Part shown: piece after piece, positions 24,386 to 36,400 of the stretch
Layout: every line of letters starts with the position of its first letter
How positions within the stretch are numbered: the stretch's first letter is position 1
Origin: Amblyornis subalaris
Lineage: Eukaryota > Chordata > Aves > Passeriformes > Ptilonorhynchidae
DNA: 64,000 bases
Assembly (NCBI GenBank): GCA_018881555.1
Contig: JACAXG010000018.1
Location: forward strand, 3,680,346 to 3,744,345
Reading direction: 5' to 3'
Translations under genes and position numbers: made by a program
Notes under the pieces: model-generated
The model's database searches: none
Told to the model about the DNA's origin: nothing
What the model saw: the letters and a program-made list of their open reading frames with translations, nothing else

Positions 24386-25257
24386 GTAATTCTTGAAGAT
24401 GGACTTTCATCTGCGNTATGGGCTGTCCAAATTAAAGACACTATCTAAAAATGCTAAACACAGTTACTACTATATGTAGGATATACTATTATATACTACA
24501 CTACGAGTTTTGAGTAACTTGTTGAAAATCCCACCTTATATCTGTACTAGAGCTAGAAAATTAGCTAGTTTGCCCAAATTAAAGCCCGAGGATTTAGCTA
24601 ACCTGATCAGCTTTCTTCTGCAGTGATAGAGGGTTGGAAAACTGGATTGGATTACACGTCTTCCTTTCAGAGATCAAATCTTTAAATCTTTATTTTTGTA
24701 TTTGCAAAGTGCAGCCGACAGAGAACATTTTATACAGCCATGGTTTTCACAGTCTAGTACTCCAGAGAGTAGTGACAACTCTAGTGACAAACTGCTGTCA
24801 TCTGACTGTCATCACCATCCTCCAGTATCTAAATATTAGCAAACTTCCCAGGAACTTGCCAAGAGATGGGCCACAAGTCAGCAGCAAAAAGACTTGAATG
24901 AAAGATTCTAAGATTGGCTACTTGCTATGTAGGGACTCTTTTAAAATGCAGGGCCTCTGGAAAGAACTCCTGGACTCTTGCCTTTAGGCTGGATAAAAGT
25001 GTAAACCCTCTGACTGAAAGGGAGAAGCAGCAAGAGATAAACAGGGGTATGAAATTTCAAGGTATTTTAAATTATTTCCTGTTATTTTTTTTCCTCAAGA
25101 AAGAGTCTTATGTTCATGGATACAGATTTAAAAATAGCTGAGTGACTTCCTGGCTGAGAGAAACAGAAAGATACAGTTCAGGTTTATTGTCTGTCTAGCA
25201 GACATTACATTCTGGTTTTCCCTGTGCATTCACACAAGAAGTTGCCTGTATGTACAC
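24386..25257. other. non-coding DNA, no gene seen
   Basis: No gene recognised. At 24460-24510 there is an AT-rich patch with imperfect 'tatactac' repeats. N lies at about 24416. Confidence 0.55.
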
Positions 25258-25576
25258 AGTCATAGAATCAGAGAATACGGTGAGTTGGAAGGGACCCATC
25301 AGGATCATCAAGTCCAACTCCTGGCTCTGCACAGGACACCCCAAGAGTCACACCAAGTGCCTAAGAGTGTTGTCCAAACGCTTCTTGAACTCTGTCAGGC
25401 TTGGTCCTGTGACCACTTCCCTGGGGAGCCTGTTCCAGTGCCAAAGCATTCTCTGGGTGAAAAACCTTTTCCTAATATCCAACCTAAATCCTTCCCAACT
25501 CAACTTCGTNCTGTTTCCTCTAATCCTGCCACTGGTCATGAGCAAGAAAAGATCAGTGTCTTCCCCTCCACTTCAG
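25258..25576 (-). mobile_element. CR1: CR1 LINE 3' fragment, about 320 bp
   Basis: The plus strand starts 'tcatagaatcagagaata' and continues with the reverse complement of the CR1 3' UTR (…gatgatcctgatgggtcccttccaac…). The ORF2 C-terminus follows. Homology fades at about 25576. The copy belongs to the '…GGGTCCCTTCCAA…' 3' UTR type, like the one at 39540, and unlike the copies at 4158 and 58170. Orientation is minus; no target-site duplication is visible. Confidence 0.95.
25348..25575 (-). pseudogene. CR1 ORF2 C-terminal fragment
   Basis: Read on the minus strand, the frame goes from D-T-D-L-F-L-L-M-T-S-G-R-I-R-G-N through FRLDIRKRFFTQRMLWHWN and RLPREVVTGPSLTEFKKRLD to a stop at 25348. These are the last roughly 75 residues of CR1 ORF2, downstream of the reverse transcriptase catalytic core. 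The frame is intact over this piece apart from one N at about 25510, but everything upstream is missing, so it has no activity. The unbroken frame suggests a younger copy than the one at 14401. Confidence 0.93.
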
Positions 25577-27725
25577 TCTGAGGTGTGAAAGTTATCTTCA
25601 AATTAATGACAGGCTTGCTCAGTTATTTTGGTGCCCACTACATATTCCATCAAATCATACCCAGCTCTTCAGATAAATCACTACTCTAAATATTCAGATA
25701 CTTTCTGCTGACAAGAGCAGAGACCGAATCCACTGATTTCAGTTTCATTAGTATCCATTTATTGCTGTATCATATAAAATGTTTATAAAGAAAACAGTAG
25801 CTTTTCTTGTGGTTTGGTTTTTTTTTTTAATTTCAGAATCCCATTGCCAGAAGAGTTGGGAAACTGCTGAGTTCAATCCCATGCGATATCATGCAAAAGA
25901 AATTAATGTATCTTCCATGGGCATTGGAAGAACTGTAGAAAACCAAGAAGAGCAGATTATTTGAAACAGGCTGGAAAGGACAAACCTACATGACATCATG
26001 TGTTCAACACTACATTTGCACATGAAGGTGGTTCTACTAGATGTGGCAACTGCTGATATTTGAGACGTGGTGCATAATCCATGCAAGACCCCACTGGGAG
26101 AGGGGACCAAATAGTCGTCTTCTCTTTTCTGTGCTGTTTAGGCATATTCCCTTGGCTTGAAATAATCAAGTACATTAAACAGATTCTTAATCTCTGGCTC
26201 TGCCTTAACTCTTCACTCCCAAAGCTATGCTCAACGCAAATTATATAGAATCCTATAAGGTAAATATCCCTGGTTGTACAAAAACAAACTCACTACATGT
26301 TGTTTATTTTTATGAACTGCTAAGAATCACAAGAAAAGTCATCTTCTCCAAACACACTCAAGTACAAAAAATGGTCGAATTAAGGCATCATAATCAGCAA
26401 AAAACTGATACAAAAGAGTTGAATTTAAATCAGTCACAGCATTCATAAGCAAACAGATTTTACTAAAACATGACCTAGTCAATGCTTACCAGACTTACAT
26501 TCTCAAAGCAGCACTGTAATTAATAGGATGCAATGCTAACAAGGAACATTCATTAAAAAAACACTGTAAAATGAATTTCTTTTGGTCACTCACAGTTAAA
26601 TATCCTATTTGAATTCCTAATTCCTCATTTTTTACTCAGAAAAAAGCAAGGATATGCTTCACTCTCCGAACCAGTTTTGTCAGGAATTATTCAAGAAATG
26701 TTTATGCAATGGACATTAAGGGTTTCACCACCTCTGTTTCCCTCTTGTACCTCTGGAGGGAGGCATCTCAAGTCATACCTATAGGCAGGGAATACCAGAA
26801 GCTGGGTTGCAAAGGTTTCACTTTGCTGTAGTAAAGCTATGATGCTACATGAATTTCCTCAAAGCAGGGCTCACAGGGGAAGCATGTGTGGGGTCCCCCA
26901 CTGCAAACGTAAAAAACCAGAAAATCTCCAGTTGGAAGGCTCCTGCATGGCCTCTAAGATCTCACATCCCCATGAACGTGTCAGAGTGACCAAACTTACA
27001 GCTAGAAACAGTAACTTAATCCCCTCTTCCAAACACATTTTAGCACCATATGGAAGCCAGTAAATGGGTTGCAACAGATAAGTGACCACACATAACAAAA
27101 TGAGACTCATCAAAATAGTTGTAACAGACTGAGAACATCAACAAAAAAAAAACTGGAGCAAATAAAAGAAATGAAAAGCAGGCATATTAGAACAGGCCCC
27201 GGAGGCCTGAGTGGAATCCAGTTCACCTTCTTTTTATAAAATTTTGTTTGAGAAAGGATGTCGGATTTCAGCAGAGCCATCAGCTTTCACATGAGCATGA
27301 AAAGGGTTTGTAGGACACAAGCAGCATGACTGTCTAGAGCGGGTACCAGAAAGNGCAGTATCAGAGTAGGAAGCTTTCAGTGGGCAGGAAGACAGAAGGG
27401 ATGGAATCCTTGAATCAGTAAATCCTTGAATGAGCAATCTACCTACTTAGTACTAGTAGGAGTCAGTACAAGAAAGCAGAGAATCAAATCCATACCTTTC
27501 TGAATCCAAATGATTTTCAATAGAAACACACTGCACAAACATTTATAGAAGTGAAAGGGTGACTCACTGCTTGCATATAAGTTTGTTTAGGAAATTATTG
27601 TCTTACTTGCAGGGTTACATTTTAAGTAGGTGGTCTCCCATTTTTTAATTAATATTTGCTTCCCTTTTTTTAAGGCAGCTACATAGCCTATAAAATGTTA
27701 AGACTTGTTTCAAAGTCTTGCCGTT

Positions 27726-27747
27726 CTGTGCTGTTTAAACAGCACAG
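27726..27747. repeat. perfect 22-bp palindrome
   Basis: CTGTGCTGTTT is followed directly by its exact reverse complement AAACAGCACAG, with no spacer and TTTAAA at the centre. The symmetry stops at the next base on either side. One such 11-bp-arm site is expected about once in 60 windows of this size by chance. It might bind a dimeric factor or extrude as a cruciform. Confidence 0.9.
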
Positions 27748-30700
27748 CTCTAGAAACCAACACATTTTGAACACATTACCCACCCACATTACTAATCATT
27801 AAATAAGCAGCTGTGTCCCAAAGTCTCATGCAAACTGGAGGAGTTTGGAGAGCCCAACTTCAGTGTGGGACCTACTGACCCACATTGCTCCTCATCTGGT
27901 GCACTTACACAGGAGGTGAGGCCACTGTTTCAAACACACCTCATCACCTCCCTTTGCTTCATTCTTTGTGCTTTTCACGGGGTGACCTTTTCAGTCACCT
28001 GCACATTTTAGTTTAGAGGTCTTTGTTTGTTTTCTGAATAGCTCATATTTGTGGCTCTCAAGCATGTGCCCTTTGACTCCATCTTCCCAAAGGACAGTCA
28101 TTTTGGTCATACCTACTTGCTTTTCCTAAACCACAAGACAACACTGTGAGTCTTATGATAACGTGGTTACTTCTGCTGCTAACTGCCAGACACACAGCTC
28201 TGTACATCTGTTGCTATTGTGTCAAATCTCTTTGGACATGTTTTACTTACCAATGCTTATTTTCTATGAGCATAACCAAGATAGATTTCTTCCAGATTTG
28301 GTCAAATCAAAAGGACTTTTTTGCTTTTTCCTCTCTTTAAGAATGCTGTCGTGGTGGTTTTAACTGTAGGAAACTGCATAATTAATAAATGTCTACTTGT
28401 ATGATTTCGAAGTAAGAGGGTAACGGTGCTGAGTGCCACCAGAGATACCCTTGGGTAGCCCCTGGTCTACAGTAGGAGAGCTATATCTTCCCAGGGATAC
28501 ATGAGACCTTCAAAACTTTCTTATGATGCCTGCCAGTCCCACAGAACTGTCACACACACCCTAGGGAATTCTTATAACGTGGGTGCTTGTGGCTGGGCAG
28601 CAGAACTGAGCCCTATCATTTATGTCGGGCTTTCAATATGCCATGCAAACAAAATAGGCTGAGGAGCCTTCATCCCAAAGAGTGTACAGCACAAGAATTT
28701 ATAACTGCAAGACTAAGGTGTAACATAATGTCTAAGTATAGTTATACCCTGAAGAGCACTAAGGATGTAAAATGGTCAGGAAACAGCGATCAACACAAAC
28801 ATTCAGGGAATAGAGACAGCAGGCTCTAAACCAGAGAGGAAGACAGTTTTTGACAGTGAGTGTGAATCTAAGGGAAAGCTAAAGGAAACTTGCAGAGGGG
28901 CTGAATGGAGAGATTTTTAATAATTTAGAGGAAAGACAACAATAATTTGTGGTTAAATAAGAGTTTGCACCAACAGCCTCCAGATTTAGAAATTTCCCTG
29001 CAACTTGTGGATACTTAAGATTTGAAAGATTGATTAACAAAGATGGGGGGTCTTCATGGTTTTATGTGCTGTGTGTTAGGTGTAAATACATGTGTATAGA
29101 ATGTCTTTTCTTCCCTTCCCTTCAAGTTCTCATAAATCTCAACAGAAAGAGATATATGTAACAAACAGATAGTGGTTACAAGTTTTACATTGAATAAACC
29201 CGAAACCGAACCCAAAATCCTGAATTCTTGGTCAGTAGAATTCCTAAGCCCTAAGCTAGAATAACCCATCTCCCTAATACTGTTTTGTGCATAAGCATAC
29301 ACACATAACATATGTCTAAGACACACGATTGACATATCAAGACTCTGTTCTTAGCTAGGCCAAAGCTTTTCCACCTGACGCTAAACATTATTTCCAAATA
29401 GCTTAAATCAGCACAACTACATTGAAGTCATTAGTCTTTGCTAGCAATTATGTGTACAATCTTCAGACATCAAAATTATGATAAGCATACTAAACTGAAC
29501 TAAAAAAAATAAAATTTATTTTCTGTGTCCATGTTTGACATAACAAGATGCAATAATTTTTTTGCATTAAATAATATTCTAGGGAATTTTTAAATTATTA
29601 GGCTTAACGCTGTCATGTATTACCCTTGATTTTTCAGACAAGCTGACCATCTTTGGCTTGCACTGATTTCAACCAGAGCTGCACTCCTTTAGTTTGTATG
29701 AAAACTTCACACCCATGCAAACACAGGAGTTACAGAGAAAATTAGGACAAAGCAAGACACTTAACTGAAGTTAGTGAACTGAACTAGTGGACAGAACTGA
29801 AACATCTATATGTTACAGTAATCTAAATTTGATCTTCTTTGTGTTCAAATCGACATTGAGAGGGCAATCTCGTCATGCTTTTGAAAACAGTTCTGTTGGT
29901 AGCTGTAGAAAAGCTGTCAGAGGTACCTGGCCTTCTGCTGCTGGGTCACTCTTGCGGAAGATTTTTGAGCCAGTTCAGGCTCCCACTAATAACAAACAGA
30001 TGTACTTAATGCTACTGAATGTAAATATTATTCTAACGCACTTTTGCCTAGTTTTCCATGAGGCCTTATTTTGAACCGCACATGCTTGTGAATCCCCCTG
30101 CCCAAGGGTTCTGCAGGTGGCCTATCTCACAGTGCCATTAGAAAGTTAATTACCTACAAGGGAAGTTTAAACAAGTTGTTCCAAAAGCAGTGGAACTAAT
30201 AAAGCCTGGTTTCCAAGAGATTTGTGGCTTGCATCATTCCCCGCTCTGTAATGCTGCAGTCCAAGCCTCTTTTCCATACTCCTTTGATAAATTCCCTTCC
30301 CTGTGATCCACACTGCTCCCCTCCACCCTGCCTGTATCCACCAGCTTCAGGTCAAGCAAGAGGCACTGTGCATGCCAGTTGCTTGATCAGGACATGTGTG
30401 CTGAAATTTTCCTTCCATCTGTGTACAAATATCATCCCTAGCTCCAGTTTTCTCATAATAAAGAGGCACTTCACAACTTTGAGAAAACAGTGGCACTTAA
30501 ATTCAGGTAAAAATGGCCAACAAGTTCAAAAGTTTCTCTAGAAAAAAAATATCGAATCATACTAGGTGAATGATTTTAGTAGATACATTACTTTAGAAAT
30601 ATAGCCAAAACTGTTCCTTCTTCTCATATCATCTATTTTCCCATTGGTTAAAAGCACATTTTATCTCTTATTCTTCTAACTGGTATAAAATCTTTGAGAC

Positions 30701-30787
30701 CATTCCAATCATTGTCTTCTTCATCTCAAAGATAATTAGGACTGTAGAAAGATAATTGCACACCTTCCAAAATTTATCAAGCAACGT

Positions 30788-30828
30788 GCAGTACTAAAAT
30801 TAAAATGAGAATTTTAATTTTTTACTGC
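30788..30828. repeat. 41-nt hairpin (11-bp plus 6-bp stem, GAGA loop)
   Basis: AAAATTAAAAT (30796-30806) and ATTTTAATTTT (30811-30821) pair perfectly around a GAGA loop. After a small internal loop (CT against T) GCAGTA (30788-30793) pairs with TACTGC (30823-30828). The AT-only inner stem makes chance more likely than the length suggests. Confidence 0.85.
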
Positions 30829-33408
30829 TGCAGGGAATAAGATTCCAGTCTGAGCCACTCTCAGATACCTGAACTCTTCAAGGACCAAAGTGTTTTATTT
30901 CCTTTTGATAAGCCTGTCCCACAGCTCTCATAGCATCTTTTCTTCACTAAGCAATGGTCTAAAAGTGTAATTTTCTTGGACTTTCTACTCAGTCCTCCTT
31001 ATGACTGTTTGCGAATACCATGGGTCTGTAATCTATACAGTGCAGGTTTCCTAGCCTCTCATTCACAGAGAGATTAGACTTTTACAAGAGAGACCTTTCT
31101 TAACAGCAAAAATAATAAATGTACCTCCTAAAATAACATCTGTGAATCTGGCCCAACTCACCCAAAGATATTTTTCTATCACCCAGTAACTATAATATGC
31201 ATGCATATTACTATCCCTGAGCTCTCTGGGCCAGTTTTGATTAATCTTTCCCCAGGACACAGAGCCTTCCAAACCATGAATCACTTTGCTTGATTTTGTC
31301 TGCACTTTTCCATGTCAGCAGTTTTCCTGCCTCACCACATGATGACAAGAGCAGCATGCAGTGTTTGTTGACTGCCAAGTGTTACACTCACTGTCACACA
31401 AGCAGAAAAGGCCGTGGAAACAGACCTGCTTTGTTTAAGGATGTGCAGTGATTTCGTAGGCATCTCCCTGCTCCCTAGCTTCATCCATTGTAATACCAAA
31501 CCTCTCTTTCCAAAACAATCCCCAAGACGCTCCACAGACTGTGTGAACACTTGAGGCAAAATTGCTTTACCACAGGTTGGTATCACACAGCCTACAGAAG
31601 CTTAAGTGGTGACTACACTCTTGCAACACCCTATAGTAATATCCATTTCTGTAGGCTTATTCCACCTGAAGAGCCTGACCTGTGACACCAGAAAATCCCT
31701 GTGACATACTTGACCTCCCCAGCACACTTACATCGTGCTCTTTAACGAGCACAGAGCTGCTCAGGTTCTTTCCTCTGCCCATCGGCTCTGTATTTGCCCT
31801 TTGAATCTCTCCCTCGGTTGCTCCTNTTTTGATGTGTTGCTGACTCTGCAGCAAAGCTACACCCTTCTTTTGGTGGAGAATATGCTAAATACTTTTTCAT
31901 GACAATAGTCATTAAAGATCTATCATGAGTCAAGCCTTTGGTCAGGACTTTGTTTATTCTGCATGAGAGCTTCAATGGAACTTGTTCCAACTGTGTGCAT
32001 TCATCTTACAGCTGATGAGAGACATAGGGAGAATTTTGTTTTGACCTTCCCAAAATAAACACTTTCAAGAAAAGAGATACAAAATAAATAGTAAAAAGAC
32101 TGTAAAATATTAAGAGGAAACTTGGAATGTCTGAGAAGATTACATAGTGTCTTCCCATATAAAGAGATTAATTTCTTTTCAAAATCATCTTAAACTGTAA
32201 ATTATCAAATATACATCTATTTCAGTAATTACTTAGAAATTTAAAAACAGAAGGATAAAATTACTAGAGAGAACTATTAAAGGAAGAGGAAGTTAAGATT
32301 CTAATTCATTTTAAAATCAGTCCTAGCTGAAATCTCCAGTACGGTACTGTACAGAAACACATGGGCAGCAGCAAAGGAATCTAACCCAGTGCTCAGGGTC
32401 TGGAAGAAGAGATCCTGGGGTGGGCTGCAAGCCTCAGCTGCGGAGACATTTACTCTACGTGTCACAATGTCCTCCTCTTCCCCTTGCTCAGGCAGCTCAT
32501 CTGGTTCTGCCCCCGGTGGCTTGTGATCCAGCAAGAAAAAGGAGTGAAGGTGTTTTCCCTTGCAGTTTTTCCCACTTCTTCAAGGAACAAAGAGGGGCCG
32601 AGGAGAGGAGGAGGTGGGAAGAGAAATGAACGCCTAGTTGTTCTCTGCAAGGGCGGGTATGAAGAAATAAACAACTCACATTACTCACAGNAGGGGGTGA
32701 AAGGAAAGTGGAGCCAGTCTGCAGGAGCTGGATTTTCCTGGCTCCAGCAAACCCATCCTGGAGTAATATATTGAGCCACCTCACACCCTCCACTTCTTTA
32801 TCTGAAACAAACTGTCCACTTGCGAGCAGTGCTTTGCCTTCCCTCGCAGACCTGTCCCCAGCTGCTTCGCACAAGTAAAGGAACAGAGGAACCAAGAAGT
32901 CCAAGGCACAGGCAGAGACTCAGTAGAGGAGGAAATAGCCACAGGAGTTACAAGAAGCTGGAAATTCCAGTACCATCAAGGAAAGAGATGGGAATAGCCT
33001 ACACTGTTTGCAGAGAGGTGTCCTATCTGTAAAGTCGCCAGCTTTCCTTTTGACCTGCCACAGAGTTACTCGTTTGGCTAACACACAGCAGGGAAGCTGC
33101 ACAGGGACTAAGGAAAGTAAAAGCACCACTTCTATTGACTGCATCAGGTTGGAGAATGGCAGAGTGGCAAACTGGGAACTTATAGTGGATGTGGTGTAGC
33201 TTCTGCAGACACAAATTGTTTGAATATGTTTAATCCAAAACATATTACCAATTCTGAGAGGAAACTAATAGAGGCAAAATGCGTGTCTTCTTAGAGGCTT
33301 ACATTTTAAATACACGATTTCAGCACACAGAATATTCAGAATGCTACATCTTTGCTTTGAAAACCATAGGTTAGATAAAGCCCATGCTAGAGCTCTTGTC
33401 TTTCAAAT

Positions 33409-33446
33409 AAAAAAAAAAAAAAAAAAAAAAACCAAAAAAAAAAAAA
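33409..33446 (+). repeat. A23-CC-A13 homopolymer tract
   Basis: Twenty-three A, two C, then thirteen A, preceded by tttcaaat. It is the longest A tract in the window. No SINE or retrogene body was recognised upstream, and birds have few recent poly(A) retrogenes, so it is listed as simple repeat. Confidence 0.95.
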
Positions 33447-36400
33447 CACTTCCAATTTATTTTACATTCTTCTGCACTCAGTACAACTTAAAATTACCTC
33501 TTCAACTCTCCCATATTTTCAGAAAGATTGCATACCACCATCTATTTCTTTATGCTTGCAGTAACTAACCAAATGAGATCACAACCAATCTCAGAATTTG
33601 ATGTAACACCCCAAAATTATGGAACATACTGTTAGTAGTGGAAACTTCTGGGAAACAATATGCACCCAGCAGATGACTGCACAACAGATATATAACTGTA
33701 TTAGGAGGGTAACTTAAAATCTGAATATAATCATTGTGATGAATGATGATATTTGAATTGTCTTAGAAGACAACTTTCTCTTCCACTGAAGACACATCAC
33801 AGGGAATTCGCTTTTTATTCAACCCCAGCTTTTCTTAAAGCAATACAGAGAGAATAATACACAAACTCCAGGTCAGACCTGAAAAGACTGCAGCCCAATG
33901 GTAAGCAGTGGGAATGCCAACTGAACAGAGGACATACCGGGATGAGTGTTGTGAGCAGTTTGCAAGGGCAGGGCACTGCCTGACCCACTGCTCTCAGGTC
34001 ACCTTGGCCTCACGGGTACTTCTAACACCAGCCTCCTACACATAACCTCATTAGAGACTGCCAAAGTAGCAATCCCACATCCAGTTCTCAGGCAAGAACC
34101 AAACAACAACCTGGCAGGCAAACGGAAAAACCCATCTCTCAGCCACCTTCTGCAAACCCTTTCTTTGGCAACTTTATTCAGGGTCTGGAGTGGCTTCTTG
34201 CACATGCCTTGAATTTGAAAATTTCTCTTCCAAAGAGCAGAGCCCAAAATTCAGGCACAGTCAATGCACAGGAACACTGAATCACCTCTTTACCTTTGCT
34301 TATCAGTTGGTAGGTGACTTTGGTGTCCAGCTCCATTTTTTCAGATATAAATTAGGCATCAAGAACTCAAAATCCACTGGTCTGCAATAAAGTTGGGTAT
34401 GAACATCACCGAGACTTTGAAAAGCGTGTTAAGCTCCTTATCTCTGAGCTGACTTTTGTGAATTGCTTCCTTCAAACCATTTTGGAGACAGGCATATGTC
34501 AGAGGACCAAGGCAAATGAATTTGCATCAGTTGTGTGTGTGTTTCTCTCTGCAGAGGCAGTATAAAGCAAACCCTTATTCTGTTAGAGATCCACAGATTT
34601 CAAATCTCTTCTCCTGCACAATCCATTATCACTGCTAGTTTTGTTACAACATTGCCAGATATCCCAATATTGACTAAGACCTTTTGTTTAACATTTGGGT
34701 CCCACGCAGGAGCTTCCCACTTGTTGGCCAAAATTTACAAGACAGTGTTTTGACCCAACTCAGTCTAATATAATCCACTGCCTAGCAAATGTTCAGACTT
34801 TATTACTGGGTCCCCAGTCTTTCATCAAAATATTGGTGTGCTTCAGCTAACCAGAGCCCATGCTACGATCATCAACATTGTACTTTTCAGAAAGAAAATT
34901 TCCTGGGAGTCGTTTTGCAGTCTAGGGACAGAATGAGGCAACTTGCAGTAGTAAAAAAGAAAAGCTTAAATGTTTTTAAAACTGGAGCTGGCCAGTAATT
35001 GAAAACCTGAACATTCACAGACAAAATCCTGGCCTTGTTAAAGGCAATGAGCAAATTCTCACTGATTTCTCCAAGATCTGGATTTCTCCCAGGTGCACTC
35101 AAAAAAATGTTTAAAAAATCACCCTCAAGACAGAGCCAAGCATTCACATTCCTGCTTCTGTAAAGAACCAAAATTCTCTCAACCCCAAGAGCATGAACCA
35201 CCTCCATATCTACTGTAATTGCTTTTATCTTCAAGAGCACAGCAACTAGTCCAGAAAATGGATCAAGAGGCTTGTTAAATGTTAAACAAGTTACACTCTT
35301 CTGTCTCTCCCCTATGTTTCCTCCTGTTTATTTTAAAAGGGAGCTTTATAATCCAAGAACCTAATTCCCATCCTGCAATGTTTCAAGCGAATGAGTTATG
35401 GGCATTACTAGGCCGATAAAATACTTACAGGATTTCAGAATTAGTTTTACCTTTTCTAAAATCATCAATTCTTAAAATAAAGTAAGAGGAATATCCGGTG
35501 GAAATGTGTTTTATCAAAAGGAGAAAGACTGTACCTATATTTAGTCCCATTCAACACAGACAGTTTCAAAGCAGAACTGTAAGTAAAACTCTTAGACAAC
35601 ACNATATAAACACATTATTTAAGCTACATTCTGGATCTGATTAATTATAACAGGAGATCAAATGTTAACAACTTAAGAATCTTCACTCCCATCTACACAT
35701 ATGGAGTACTTTAAAAAGTACTATAATTTCAGAGTAATAAATAAGAGCTCTCACCTAAATTATATGAACATTATATTTTGATTGCTTAAAGGTGAATGCA
35801 CAATACAGAGTTTTTATTGCAGGCTCATTTGGTAGAAGTTGCCCATATATGGCTGCTGAGTGAACCAAAGAGGAAAATTATGTCCTTTGTAAGAACATTT
35901 AATTCACATTCCTGTTCTGTTTTCTGTACAACAGTTATGCTTATGACAGGTATGCATTCCTGCAGTACTTACAATGTGTTTTTATATGAAAAAGACATTC
36001 ATATTCATTCTTAGCTGAGAACATGCCTTGTGTTGCTGTGAGTGTTACAGTAATCCTCGGTTTCTTAAGAGAATAAGCCAGGCCAACTTTCTCAGTATTT
36101 AAAGTCCAAATTCAATTTGTATCCTTACCATTCTGCTTCCAGTTATTTTCTCAAATACTGGAAAACTTCCACCAAGCTCTACTTCTTACAAAAATATATT
36201 GAATGTTTATTGCCTGATAACAATTACAGCAATTTTCAGTATAATTAGAACTGCCACATCCTGTAGTCACCAATTTAAGAGAAAGGGAAAAACCATCTCC
36301 AGTCCAAACCATAGCACAGATAGTCCAAGCTCATTCCAGATGAGAGAGAGCAGAAACACAAGCATGTGATCCCAAGCTACCAATACGGACTTTTATATGC

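Noticed and set aside
28330..28360. 'tgtcgtggtggttttaac' resembling the start of an avian endogenous retrovirus LTR
   Set aside because: Similarity ends after about 18 bases, and no LTR body, polyadenylation block or partner copy follows.
32497..32904. 135-codon minus-strand frame with a hydrophobic start resembling a signal peptide
   Set aside because: It starts at TTG with a stop just upstream and no ATG. Frames of similar length are open on the plus strand over the same bases, which points to base composition.
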